Positions 9,055 to 16,694 of a DNA stretch of 64,000 nt are shown here, piece after piece (position 1 is the stretch's first letter; each line of letters starts with the position of its first letter). The stretch spans positions 9,502 through 73,501 of the forward strand of contig CAVOGL010000005.1 of assembly GCA_963695415.1 (NCBI GenBank), given 5' to 3'. Under the pieces are notes generated by a model that worked only from the letters and a program-made list of their open reading frames with translations, was not told the origin of the DNA and did not search any database. The translations under genes and the position numbers were made by a program. The stretch is from CAVXWV01 sp963695415. GTDB lineage: Bacteria > Chloroflexota > Anaerolineae > Anaerolineales > UBA4823.

Positions 9055-10031
9055 TATTCTCTCTTGGTCGGAGCCGATCCGATCCTTCGAACTCGAATCG
9101 AGGCTCCCCCGTTGCAACTGAAGGTCTCAATCGCGCCCACATTCCCCTCGACCACCCAATAATTGATATCAGCAATGCCGAGATTATCGGGGTCGTTGAT
9201 GTCGTAGATCAGCTTCTGCCAGACGTTCTGAGGGGTGGTCTGTCCCGGACCCGGCTGTTCCGTGTTCAACTGTTCGATCGAAAAGCCGTGTTTGCCCGAA
9301 ACGGTGACGTGATGCGGATTGCGGTACGCTCCCACGCGCGCAAATCGCGAGGCATGATGGGCGAAGACAAACTCCAGGCCGTTGATGTTGGAGGCCACCA
9401 CTATGTTGTCTGCATCGGTATGCTCGTTTACCAGGATGCCGGTATGGAAGCCGGTGACGATTACATTGCGCAGGATGGTCAGCGCGGCGTTATTACATGC
9501 CGGAGTTATGAGACCACGGGTGCCGTGGGTGGGGCGGGATGCCTGCACGTTGTAAACGCCCGTGTTGACAAACACGTTCTCGATCCGGCACTGCGACGCC
9601 CACTCAAGATCGATGCCGCCGATCACGGGGTCGTCGCTCGTTCTCACGTCCAGGTCTTTCAGCACAACATGAACTCTGGAGAAATGGCCCGGTCCGAGAC
9701 TCGGGGGCTCTGCACTGATGACCGCCGGGCCTGATGTGTACAAGCACTTGACGATGCTGTTGTGGCTGGGCAGTTCCGTACTGCCGATCGTCCCGAAAAC
9801 CGTTGTCGGCTGGCTCTCACCGACAATCTCTAGCGCGATCCAATTAGGCTTTGGAATGGCGGGGATGATGAACCGCCCGAGGTAGACGCCAGCTGGCACA
9901 TAAATCCGACCGCCGCCGGCTTCGATCACCGCTTTCAGACAAGCCGAAAATGCCGCAGTGTTGTCCGTCTTGTCGTCGCCGACAGCCCCGTAGTTCTGAA
10001 CGTTGAACACCCGCCTTACACTTTCATTCAT
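9054..10031 (-). CDS. Pectate-lyase-fold (beta-helix) protein
   Basis: A 325-residue protein with no signal peptide. The N-terminus VFNVQNYGAVGDDKTDNTAA, then ACLKAVIEAGGGRIYVPAGVY, is the standard opening of Pectate_lyase_3 (PF12708) parallel beta-helix proteins. These act on polysaccharides or serve as phage tail spikes. The rest has the short repetitive beta-strand pattern (RIENVFVNTGVYNVQ, ILRNVIVTGFHTGILV). The start ATG 10031 follows AGGAGG placed directly after an attC R' (10049-10055), and the stop lies in the next attC, so the gene fills one cassette. Specificity cannot be assigned. Confidence 0.75.
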   Translation of the reverse strand: MNESVRRVFNVQNYGAVGDDKTDNTAAFSACLKAVIEAGGGRIYVPAGVYLGRFIIPAIPKPNWIALEIVGESQPTTVFGTIGSTELPSHNSIVKCLYTSGPAVISAEPPSLGPGHFSRVHVVLKDLDVRTSDDPVIGGIDLEWASQCRIENVFVNTGVYNVQASRPTHGTRGLITPACNNAALTILRNVIVTGFHTGILVNEHTDADNIVVASNINGLEFVFAHHASRFARVGAYRNPHHVTVSGKHGFSIEQLNTEQPGPGQTTPQNVWQKLIYDINDPDNLGIADINYWVVEGNVGAIETFSCNGGASIRVRRIGSAPTKRE

Positions 10032-10048
10032 CGTCTGGTTTCCTCCTT

Positions 10049-10178
10049 GCCTAACGGATGAGCTCAGCCGCAGCGCCGGGTGGGCGGAACCGCCACACTG
10101 AACAAGTATACCGACAAAGCCAAAGGGCCGCGATACAACGAGCGCCGAAGGCGCTGTCGGCTGCAGCGGGGGTTAGCC
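10049..10178 (-). repeat. attC-like recombination site
   Basis: On the minus strand R'' is GGCTAAC (10178-10172) and R' is a perfect GTTAGGC (10055-10049). The inner arms CAGCCGACAGCGCC and GGCGCTGCGGCTG are complementary apart from one extra base, the usual extrahelical base of attC. Length 130 bases with a long loop. R' is followed at once by AAGGAGG and the ATG of the next cassette gene. This is the clearest attC in the window. Confidence 0.7.
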
Positions 10179-10306
10179 GCCATTTCCCACCAGCACGGCC
10201 CGCCGCTGCCCCCAATGCGTGCCATCCCGCCTTCCTTATCTCACCATGCGGCAGCCTGCACGTCCAACGGTATTTGCCGCTTGGTTAGCAATCAGAAGGT
10301 CGCCTG
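10179..10306. other. ORF-less cassette segment between attC and CxxCxxC gene
   Basis: About 130 bases without a convincing coding frame. On the minus strand GCTTAAC (10310-10304), which fits RYYYAAC, overlaps the TAA stop of the upstream gene, suggesting that another attC starts here. A matching R' was not found with confidence (GTTGGAC near 10262 is a candidate). It may be a fused or degenerate double attC. Confidence 0.35.
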
Positions 10307-11384
10307 TTAAGCACCATCAAATAACACGTCCATAAACCCCAGCATCGCGATCATGTCGTCAACCAGACCGTCGCTCAGTGCGGTCCAACAATAGTTGTAT
10401 CCAGGAAAGTAAGGGCATAGACGCAGTTCCCTTCCATTATAGCTCACTGGCAGGTTAGCCAAGGGGCGTTTGCCCGTTTTGTCAGTCTGAACACAGTACC
10501 GGCATCCATCACACTTTTTCGTGCGTGCGACTATAAAGCTCTGCACTCTAGCCGGTATGCTATCAAAGGCAGTTAGGATATCCTTCATGCGGGGAATGCA
10601 CAGCCCGAAAACCGGAGGGCTGTCCATAAGAACATCGTAACTGGCGGAAATCCCAGTGTGGCGAATGCCGTATTGGAAACCACCTTTCGTCGGCGGTTTA
10701 TCCTTGTGGGTCTTATAGTAGTCGAGCGTGAGGGTCCCGTCCCAGTTATCCATCCGGGTGTAGCCGTTCTCGATCAGATACCTCTCAAGCCTGCGGAACG
10801 CCACCTCATTGCCTGAGAGCCGGGCGTATATATCTCTGGCGTAGGGATAGCCTTCGCGGAACAGGCACCGCGAAAAGTCCAGCAATGAAGCCTTGGGTCT
10901 CGTTGCCATCCAGGTCCAAGCCTGGAACATTTCAGCATAGTCGTCGTGACTTCAAAACGGTGCGATCCGACTCCGTCCTCTGGTGCAGCCCAAGCTGCTC
11001 AGACAGCAACTGGTGCCTTTTGTTTATCTTCACGGCCTCATCAACCACCAACGTATTCGTGTTCACTTGACCGGACTGCCCTACCTGAAAGAAAGTCATC
11101 AGCAGCGCATCGACATTCTTGATAGCCTTGCGCATCAGCACTTTTAGTTTGGGCTTATTGTCTGCACCTTTGTTGAAACGACGGGTGTAGGCATCATCTT
11201 CGTGCAGAGTGCTGAACATCAACGTGGGCTGCTTGCTCAAACGCTGGTACAGCCCGTGCATGAATTGGTAGAACTGCTCCTGTGCCCTAATCCCAGGGCC
11301 ACTTTCCGATGGCACAAAGGAGGGAAAGGTATCCAGATACGTATTGACTATGCGCTGTTCAAGGCACGCATACTTTTTCTTCAT
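10307..11384 (-). CDS. Conserved protein with CxxCxxC motif, frameshifted near 10952
   Basis: Two overlapping reading frames make one protein of about 358 residues. The start is MKKKYACLEQ at 11384, with CAGGAG upstream. The first part ends with an aberrant tail at 10932. One base inserted near 10952 would join it to SHDDYAEMFQAWTWMATRPK and the rest of the second frame. The C-terminal domain carries KKCDGCRYCVQTDKTGKRP and then CPYFPGYNYCWTAL, a cysteine-rich pattern I recall from uncharacterised proteins of Firmicutes and Chloroflexota; metal binding is likely. Function unknown. It sits between attC sites at 10049 and 11413 as an integron cassette. Confidence 0.65.
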
Positions 11385-11412
11385 TCGCAAGTCTCCTGAG
11401 AACATTGATGGC

Positions 11413-11554
11413 GGCTAACTCGCGCTTCAGCGGATTGCATAACAGCTTATATACGATCCGCATAAACACCTATTCATTTAGGGTATTATACGGCACTCTA
11501 TTTTTATCGGGACAGAATTCCATCCTAATTTCTAACCTGGAAGGACTGTCAGGC
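11413..11554 (-). repeat. Long attC-like site, twin of 18492-18632
   Basis: Minus-strand ends are GCCTGAC (degenerate R'', 11554-11548) and GTTAGCC (R', 11419-11413). Internally CCGTATAATACCC pairs with GGTGTTTATGCGG. It is about 85-90 percent identical over its whole length to the site at 18492-18632. R' lies about 30 bases before the start of the CxxCxxC gene. Confidence 0.6.
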
Positions 11555-11840
11555 TGCCAGCCCCACAAACGAATTTCCAACCAAAATATTGGGACCTGAA
11601 ATATCTGCGTTATGCAAAAGTTTATATAATTCATACGCAATCTGTCAACTCGTTCGTGGTCTTGGTTCGGAGTCACTCCAGCCATATTTAATCCATTATT
11701 GAACTTTTGACATTTCGTGCCTCTGTTTCGGGTTATTTTTTTTTAATAAAGTCCGCCTTCATCTCATAATTGACCAAGCAACCTCAGACCTATTTCAAGA
11801 TTGGTTCTCATTTTCGTGAAGCAAAACCTAACAATTTATA
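11555..11840. other. Non-coding interval between attC and PadR promoter
   Basis: A 286-base, AT-rich stretch. A frame of about 70 codons on the minus strand runs across the attC and is not convincing. No RNA gene or repeat was recognised. It may be the remains of an eroded cassette. Confidence 0.4.
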
Positions 11841-11902
11841 TTGACAAACGGTATATCGCATGGTAATATATCGTCATTCGATATAGCACCTGGCGATATA
11901 GG
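11841..11902 (+). promoter_or_regulatory. Promoter with nested palindromic operators for padR
   Basis: A near-consensus sigma-70 promoter: TTGACA (11841-11846), 17-base spacer, TAATAT (11864-11869). Around the start site, TATATCG (11867-11873) and CGATATA (11879-11885) form an inverted repeat with five bases between. An outer pair, TATATCGC (11852-11859) and GCGATATA (11893-11900), encloses it. Nested ATATCG/CGATAT symmetry over the -10 box suggests autorepression by the PadR protein encoded next. Confidence 0.65.
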
Positions 11903-11908
11903 AGAATA

Positions 11909-12226
11909 ATGGATAAAAATATCAACAAATATCTTCCACTCACTGAATCCACAGCTTACATTCTGCTGGCACTAAACACGCCACTTCACGGCTACGGCGT
12001 TATGCAAAAAGTGGAAGCAATGAGCGAAAACACAGTCAAAATAGGTCCTGGTACACTTTATGGTGCGTTCTCCACGCTTGAAAGTGAGGGGATGATTGTT
12101 AAAACTGGCGAAGAAGACCGCCGTAAATCTTATACTTTAACAGAAAAAGGCAAACAGGTGCTAAAGGAGCATATTCGACGGGTTGAAATCCTGATTCAAA
12201 ATGGAGTAATTACAAAAGGTTGGTAG
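11909..12226 (+). CDS. PadR family transcriptional regulator
   Basis: A 105-residue winged-helix regulator. TESTAYILLALNTPLHGYGV is the standard PadR opening, followed by the IGPGTLYGAFSTLESEGMI recognition helix and the EEDRRKSYTLTEKGK wing. The ATG at 11909 follows AGGAG. It is followed 15 bases later by a DUF2812 gene, a very common pairing in which PadR represses the two-gene operon. The upstream nested palindromes fit this. It faces right, opposite to the cassette genes around it, and carries its own promoter. Confidence 0.9.
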   Translation: MDKNINKYLPLTESTAYILLALNTPLHGYGVMQKVEAMSENTVKIGPGTLYGAFSTLESEGMIVKTGEEDRRKSYTLTEKGKQVLKEHIRRVEILIQNGVITKGW

Positions 12227-12241
12227 CATTAGGAGAAAACT

Positions 12242-12763
12242 ATGACAATAAAAAAGAAATTCCATTGGTTTTGGGCCTGGGACGATGAGAAAGAGGAAGT
12301 CTGGTTACATGAGATGTCAAAAAAAGGTTGGCATTTCAAATCAGTTAGTGTGCCCGGTAATTACATCTTTGAACAGGGAGAACCCTTTGATTATACTTAC
12401 AGGCTTGACTACTTAATTCACCGCAAGGATATGTCAAACTATCTGCAGCTATTTCAGGATGCAGGATGGAGTTACTTGGGTGAAATGGGCGGCTGGCAAT
12501 ATTTTCGTAAAGAAGGATTACCTGGCGAAGTGCAAGAGATTTATAGTGATAAAGAGTCAAAAGCAAAGAAATACCAACGCTTAATGCTGTACCTGATCAT
12601 ATTCTTTCCAATTTACTTAAACTTTGTTCTAATTCTCAGTCGAGATGAAGGTGGCATTATGCAAGTTATCACTTTCTTGATGTTTATCCTTATGTTGATT
12701 TACGTTTATGCACTGGTTAGGCTGCTATATCGCATTACACAACTGAGAAAGAAAGCCTGGTGA
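12242..12763 (+). CDS. DUF2812 membrane protein, partner of PadR
   Basis: A 173-residue protein. The soluble N-terminal half has the DUF2812 pattern FHWFWAWDDEKEEVWLHEMS, then GWHFKSV and YRLDYL. Two hydrophobic helices follow near residues 112-130 and 137-158. AGGAG precedes ATG 12242, and the gene is co-transcribed with padR. The family is unassigned biochemically and is typically under control of the adjacent PadR. Nothing is damaged here. Confidence 0.85.
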   Translation: MTIKKKFHWFWAWDDEKEEVWLHEMSKKGWHFKSVSVPGNYIFEQGEPFDYTYRLDYLIHRKDMSNYLQLFQDAGWSYLGEMGGWQYFRKEGLPGEVQEIYSDKESKAKKYQRLMLYLIIFFPIYLNFVLILSRDEGGIMQVITFLMFILMLIYVYALVRLLYRITQLRKKAW

Positions 12764-12829
12764 TAGTTTTATTTTCTCGATTCTTGATGGAGCTTCGTCA
12801 CGCAACGTTCCGCATGAGCCGCCGGGAGA

Positions 12830-12973
12830 TTAACCTGTAACGGCATCGGAGCTTGCGACCATTTTCGCCGCATCAGTAACTGATATTTTTCCCGTGTCGA
12901 TCTCTACCTCGGCATCAAGATATGTGTTTGCCTCAACATGGTTCACCACCATTTCAGGCGGATATGGACTCAC
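12830..12973 (-). CDS. Small unknown protein (47 residues), overlaps upstream gene
   Basis: A GTG start at 12973 lies inside the stop region of the upstream gene (CTGTGAG, a GTGA overlap) after GGAG. The product begins MSPYPPEMVVNHVEANTYL and contains the amphipathic stretch ISVTDAAKMVASSDAV. It is not recognised. Tight overlap and protein-like composition support translation, and the pair at 12830-13459 looks like a two-gene unit of unknown role inside the integron block. Confidence 0.4.
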   Translation of the reverse strand: MSPYPPEMVVNHVEANTYLDAEVEIDTGKISVTDAAKMVASSDAVTG

Positions 12974-13459
12974 AGGAATTCTCCAATTGCGCGAGCGCGC
13001 TCAACTTGCCCCGGCACCCATTCTCTGAGATGAGTATCCCTCAAACAGCGCGTCTCTCCTTTCGGCGAAATTATTGCGACCCAGCGGTCCAGCCAAAGCA
13101 ACCCCGAGATCGACAAACCCATCCTGCCCTAACGCCCTACCATCAATCCATCGATTGACGGTAACGATAGCAGCATCGCCATCAGCGGACTCATCCACTT
13201 CAAGGGCATACGCACCGTCTACCGTCTCATAGGGCGCTGGACAGATCACGAAGTTGCTGAGGTGCTTCAACCAGAACTGTTCAGAGAGGACCAGTCCGAT
13301 ATCGGCTTGTGCGTCATGATGCACTTTGGCAAAGAACCTGTCCGATCCCGTCTTCAGCTTGTTTGAGGCGTTTGTGAAATCCTGCAGCATCTCAACCGTG
13401 GAACCATCCAGACCATAACCGCCAAGCGCCTGCTCTATGACTGATGTCCACTTACTCAC
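12970..13459 (-). CDS. Unknown soluble protein, probable frameshift near 13030
   Basis: The likely start is GTG 13459 (VSKWTSVIEQALGGYGLDGS), with the frame open to the TGA at 13001. With a one-base change near 13030 the end becomes LREWVPGQVERARAIGEFL and stops at 12970, overlapping the GTG of the small downstream gene. That tail is more protein-like than the alternative. The middle contains KVHHDAQADIGLVL and a VNRWIDGRALGQDG segment. No family recognised. It is probably an integron cassette gene, but no clear attC follows it. Confidence 0.45.
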
Positions 13460-13484
13460 AGGATTCCAAACGACCAGCAACAGC

Positions 13485-13548
13485 GGCGCTGCGCAGCGCC
13501 GTCCGCTGCATGACCATATTCGTCAGATCATCCGTCGTAGCGGACGGC
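13485..13548. repeat. Strong hairpin repeats after MDR gene
   Basis: GCCGTCCGCT (13498-13507) and AGCGGACGGC (13539-13548) are perfect complements around a 31-base loop. Beside them GGCGCTGCGCAGCGCC (13485-13500) is a perfect palindrome. It lies where an attC would be expected (just after the stop at 13564), but no RYYYAAC/GTTRRRY ends are present, so it may be a degenerate attC or a terminator. Confidence 0.4.
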
Positions 13549-13563
13549 ACTCTGCCAGGTTCA

Positions 13564-14553
13564 TCAAAGGTCCTTGACCCGCAATACGATCTTGCCCCGG
13601 GTATGACCTGTCTGAACCAGCTCGTGAGCCCGCCGGGCTTCCCGCAGGGGCAGGATCGTGCCCACATCGGGTCTCAGCTTGCCTTCGTCAACCAATCCTG
13701 CAATCCGATTCAGCACGTCATTGCCGGGCTGGGCACCCGCGTGTACGCCGCGCAGTCCGCGCCGGGCAGCGTCCGGACCGGGCGCCGGATGGGCGCAGAT
13801 CGAGACCTGAATCCCACCGTCCCTCAGAACCGCCCAGGAACGGGCTATTGTCTCCCGGGCGAGCACATCGGTGGCTTCGTCGGCTTCCCTGGGGATCGCG
13901 TCGATAACCACATCCACCTCCCGCGCAATCGACTCGAATGCGGTGGTCCGGTAGTCGATGAACACATCGATACCGAGCTCCCGGAGAAATGCTTCGTTGC
14001 CTGCCGACGCCGTGCCGATCACCTGGGCGCCGCGCCACTTTGCCAGCTGAACGGCGATGTGCCCGACACCACCGGCAGCCGCGTGGATGAGCACCTTCTG
14101 CCCGGCGACCAAACCCCCGACCTCGAACAAGGCATCCCAGGCGGTCAGGGCGGCGACCGGCAGGGCAGCCGCGTACAGGTGGTCCAGAGACGCCGGCTTC
14201 CGACCGAGGTTGTCGGCGGCTGCGACGACATATTCCGCATACCCACCACCTGACAGACCGAGCATGCCGTAGACCTCATCGCCCACCGCCAGTGCCGTGA
14301 CTTCGCCCCCAAGCTTCTCAACGATGCCGGAGACTTCGCAGCCGGGGATGAACGCGAAGGGTTTCTCCAGCCGGAAGCGCAGTCCGGCGCGTATCTGCCG
14401 GTCGGCAGGATTCACCCCGCCGGTGGACGGGCGGGACCTCGGCGACGGAGCGGACGCGGACCTCCCGCAGTGCGGCTCCGGCTCCGGGATTGGGGCATCC
14501 TCGTAGCAGAGCACCTCCGGGGTTCCGTAGTCGTGGATTCGTACAGCTTTCAT
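13564..14553 (-). CDS. MDR-family NADPH:quinone oxidoreductase
   Basis: A 329-residue medium-chain reductase without the catalytic zinc site. Landmarks are MKAVRIHDYGTPEVL at the start, GCEVSGIVEKLG, the GDEVYGM loop, AALPVAALTAWDAL, the nucleotide motif HAAAGGVGHIAVQLA, and a C-terminal HTRGKIVL. Around residues 27-45 the frame reads through an Arg/Ser/Pro-rich stretch. In another frame the same bases give REVRVRS and VPPVH, so two compensating indels probably hide the usual GEVRVRVHAAGVNPAD. The gene is GC-richer than its neighbours, as expected of a captured cassette. It is followed by hairpins at 13485 and preceded by attC 14618-14737. Confidence 0.85.
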   Translation of the reverse strand: MKAVRIHDYGTPEVLCYEDAPIPEPEPHCGRSASAPSPRSRPSTGGVNPADRQIRAGLRFRLEKPFAFIPGCEVSGIVEKLGGEVTALAVGDEVYGMLGLSGGGYAEYVVAAADNLGRKPASLDHLYAAALPVAALTAWDALFEVGGLVAGQKVLIHAAAGGVGHIAVQLAKWRGAQVIGTASAGNEAFLRELGIDVFIDYRTTAFESIAREVDVVIDAIPREADEATDVLARETIARSWAVLRDGGIQVSICAHPAPGPDAARRGLRGVHAGAQPGNDVLNRIAGLVDEGKLRPDVGTILPLREARRAHELVQTGHTRGKIVLRVKDL

Positions 14554-14617
14554 AGTCTCTTTAATTATATCCTTGTCGATGGGAAACCCATAATCATCTT
14601 TCCGTCATTCCAGCTAT

Positions 14618-14737
14618 GCCTAAGGATTTGTTGAGCAGCCTTCATTTTGGCTCCAAGAACTGCTCAACCAGAGCCAAAGCTTGCATTTTGCGCACCGTCC
14701 TCCGCCCGTAGCAGGTCTGCTCTAACTTGGGTTAGGT
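14618..14737 (-). repeat. attC-like recombination site
   Basis: The minus-strand R'' is ACCTAAC (14737-14731), 15 bases after the GNAT stop. R' is CTTAGGC (14624-14618), one base off consensus. The inner part TTTGGCTCTGGTTGAGC..TTGGAGCC closely matches the site at 17648-17763 (TTTGGCTCTGGTTCAGG..TCGGAGCC), so the two are homologous sites. Confidence 0.5.
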
Positions 14738-14752
14738 CGCCCACAGAAAAGA

Positions 14753-15268
14753 TTATAGTTCCACAGTATGTTCCGCTGTAACCATAAACCCGTGTTTCTG
14801 ATATAACTGGTAGGCTTTCATTTCCGGTTCAGTTCCCAGGGTCAGTGTTTTGCAGCCATTCTCTAATGCAATGTTCTTGATCCTGTTTAACATTGCTTTA
14901 CCTATTCCCCGATCTTGATATTCCGGTCGGATGCACATACAGCTTATGTGATAATTGCTCTCAAGATATGGCAATACAAAAGCAAACCCGATGAGTTCAT
15001 CCTTGATTTTATATGCAAACGAAGCTGGACAGCTAAGGATTTCAGGAAAACCAAGCTCCTCATCGTAATATCTTCTTCGCTCCCCTTCATTTTGTAGCTT
15101 GAAGAACTTTGCATCTCCCTCATCAAATCCATTGATATAGCATTCAAAAAGGGTTTCTGCGGCAATATTTCCGATTGGTTCAATCACAATACCACTCATT
15201 GAAATATTTTCACGATATTGTTTCTGATCCAATTTGCAGGTCATCTCAACATATACAAACTTTGTCAT
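14753..15268 (-). CDS. GNAT acetyltransferase
   Basis: A 171-residue protein. GNAT motif A is seen as CIRPEYQDRGIGKAMLNRI near residue 115, followed by GCKTLTLGTEPEMKAYQLYQ and the KHGF ending typical of the family. The first 24 residues are unusual, and translation may begin instead at MSGIVIEPIG (15199). Substrate unknown. The gene lies between attC 14618-14737 and the R' site GTTAGGC at 15353-15359, so it forms a single-gene integron cassette. Confidence 0.8.
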   Translation of the reverse strand: MTKFVYVEMTCKLDQKQYRENISMSGIVIEPIGNIAAETLFECYINGFDEGDAKFFKLQNEGERRRYYDEELGFPEILSCPASFAYKIKDELIGFAFVLPYLESNYHISCMCIRPEYQDRGIGKAMLNRIKNIALENGCKTLTLGTEPEMKAYQLYQKHGFMVTAEHTVEL

Positions 15269-15352
15269 TCTGTCTCCTGTGGTATTAGCTATGCTATTCC
15301 TTTACCAATATCTAGAGTTCCAAGTTTAATCGAGAAGACTGTCCGTTCAGCA

Positions 15353-15907
15353 GCCTAACATTTAATTTGATTGCGGTTCGATTAATTATATATACCTGTG
15401 TATATTCACACAGGATTCCGCCTTGCCGCTCATATCTGCCGTTACGCTGGCTCTGTACCAGCGACCAGGTGAGACCTCCCCTGTTCCATTGCCTGCTTTC
15501 ACAACATCCTGCACTCCCTACACCGGAGAAGCCTGCCCAGAGCAAAGCGAAGGGTTCCTCATGGCTGCTTTTCAGGGTCTTCACCGCTTCTTTTGCCTTC
15601 GCCATGCGTGACAGACCCGGCTCTCTCTTGCTCCCCTTTCGGGGCTAACATGTCGGTGCTGCCGTGCTTGCGTGCAAGCGCTGGCAAGACGCTTGCACAG
15701 CAAGACAATCACTTTATGTTACGGGCTGCTGTTTTGCTCTCCTTTCTCAGGAGGTTACAACGCTTCGACATAGCCAGTCACCCGGCTGCATCGGTTGCCT
15801 CCTGAACGGTGTGTGAAAGATCCCTGGCAGCCTGGCCCTTACCAGGACTGAACTTGAACCAGCAAGCAGACGATGACTTTTCCAGGACACACCATGCGGG
15901 GTTGGGC
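15353..15907 (-). repeat. attC-like site interrupted by group II intron remnant
   Basis: The minus strand has GCCCAAC (R'', 15907-15901) followed after 8 bases by the GTGTG intron end. At the far side a perfect R' GTTAGGC (15359-15353) is found. The 555-base distance is far too long for an attC, and most of it is the intron-like repeat, so I read this as an attC split by the insertion. The 15 bases from R'' to the intron end are the same as at 8281-8295. Confidence 0.45.
15375..15892 (-). mobile_element. Group II intron 5' remnant (copy 2)
   Basis: Same element as at 7735-8280, same orientation, also starting GTGTG after CCCCGCATG. Homology runs for about 470 bases. It is then lost before the GGCCATAGTAC stretch, so this copy is shorter. 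It shares the GCAAGACGCTTGCACAGCAAG repeat region in a shorter form. No reverse transcriptase and no domain V. Two independent truncations of one intron type at equivalent attC positions fit group IIC introns, which are known to target attC sites. Confidence 0.5.
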
Positions 15908-15927
15908 GGCTTTTGTCCATAAAGTTA

Positions 15928-16116
15928 TCAAGAACGATTAGCGATTTTCCTTAACACAGCGAGACCACCAAAATATACAACTAAGCCTATTGCGATTCCA
16001 ATACAAGATCCAGGATCGTTTCATACGTCAATCCCGATGAAAGCGGCAACGATTATGCCTACAAATATTGCTATCAAAGCCCAAATTCTGCGCAAGATGT
16101 TTGCAATCACGTACAT
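15928..16116 (-). CDS. Small two-helix membrane protein with in-frame TGA
   Basis: From ATG 16116 (after GGAGG) the frame gives MYVIANILRRIWALIAIFVG, a hydrophobic helix, then an in-frame TGA at 16023-16021. The same frame goes on as NDPGSCIGIAIGLVVYFGGL, a second helix, and ends RKIANRS at 15928. Both halves look coding and together make a 62-residue protein, so the TGA is probably a point mutation or an error. No selenocysteine-type hairpin is obvious. It lies 16 bases after the TPR gene and just before the interrupted attC. Function unknown. Confidence 0.45.
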
Positions 16117-16132
16117 GATAACCTCCAATCGC

Positions 16133-16677
16133 TCATCTTTTTAGATGTGGATAGCGTTTATATAGGACTTGCAAATCCATTTGTATTTGCGCCTTGCTTT
16201 GACTATCAGGATTGAGCGTCAAAGCATTTTCAAACCATCTAATGGCTTGGACAGCCGCTGTTTCAACCGTCAATCCAGTTCGGTCAATTGCTCCTTGCGA
16301 AAGCCTTTTGTCTATTTGGTCTTTGTTGGCAAAAAAGAGTTTCAGCAAATTCGCGACTTCATCTTCCTTATCTGACCAAGCGGCGCGTGTTATTAGGTTA
16401 TATGATGTAGCCAATGCGTAAACTGATCTTATATCCTTTGGTCGAATTTCAACACACTTTTGTGTTGCCAAAAGAGCCTCAGTGTAGTAACCCAACTGTT
16501 GGTATTTGTCTGCAAGTGAATAATAAATTACCCATTCATCAGGATGTTTCTTTTTTGCGCGCTCCGCCGCCGCTACGAACTCTTCTGGAGTGTATCTGGA
16601 AGGGTCGCTAATTCTTTGCCCACTGTTTGGGCAAGGCGGAAGCTATCGGTTAAGCCCCATCGAATTATATTTGCCAT
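16133..16677 (-). CDS. TPR-repeat protein, frameshifted near 16595
   Basis: Starts MANIIRWGLTDSFRLAQTVG at 16677 after AAAGGAG. After some 27 codons the frame meets TAG. With a one-base shift near 16595 it continues RYTPEEFVAAAERAKKKHPD and through tetratricopeptide-like helices (WVIYYSLADKYQQLGYYTEA; AIRWFENALTLNPDSQSKA) to the stop at 16133. Total about 181 residues, soluble. TPRs mediate protein contacts; the partner is unknown. It is 17 bases downstream of the gene at 16695 and probably co-translated with it. Confidence 0.6.
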
Positions 16678-16694
16678 TGCTTTGCTCCTTTGGC

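Noticed and set aside
11470..11685. Minus-strand frame of 71 codons running across the attC at 11413-11554
   Set aside because: It reads through the recombination site and the equivalent frame is missing at 18492-18632.
16016..16028. Selenocysteine at the in-frame TGA
   Set aside because: No strong hairpin directly downstream and no redox context; the protein is a simple two-helix membrane peptide.
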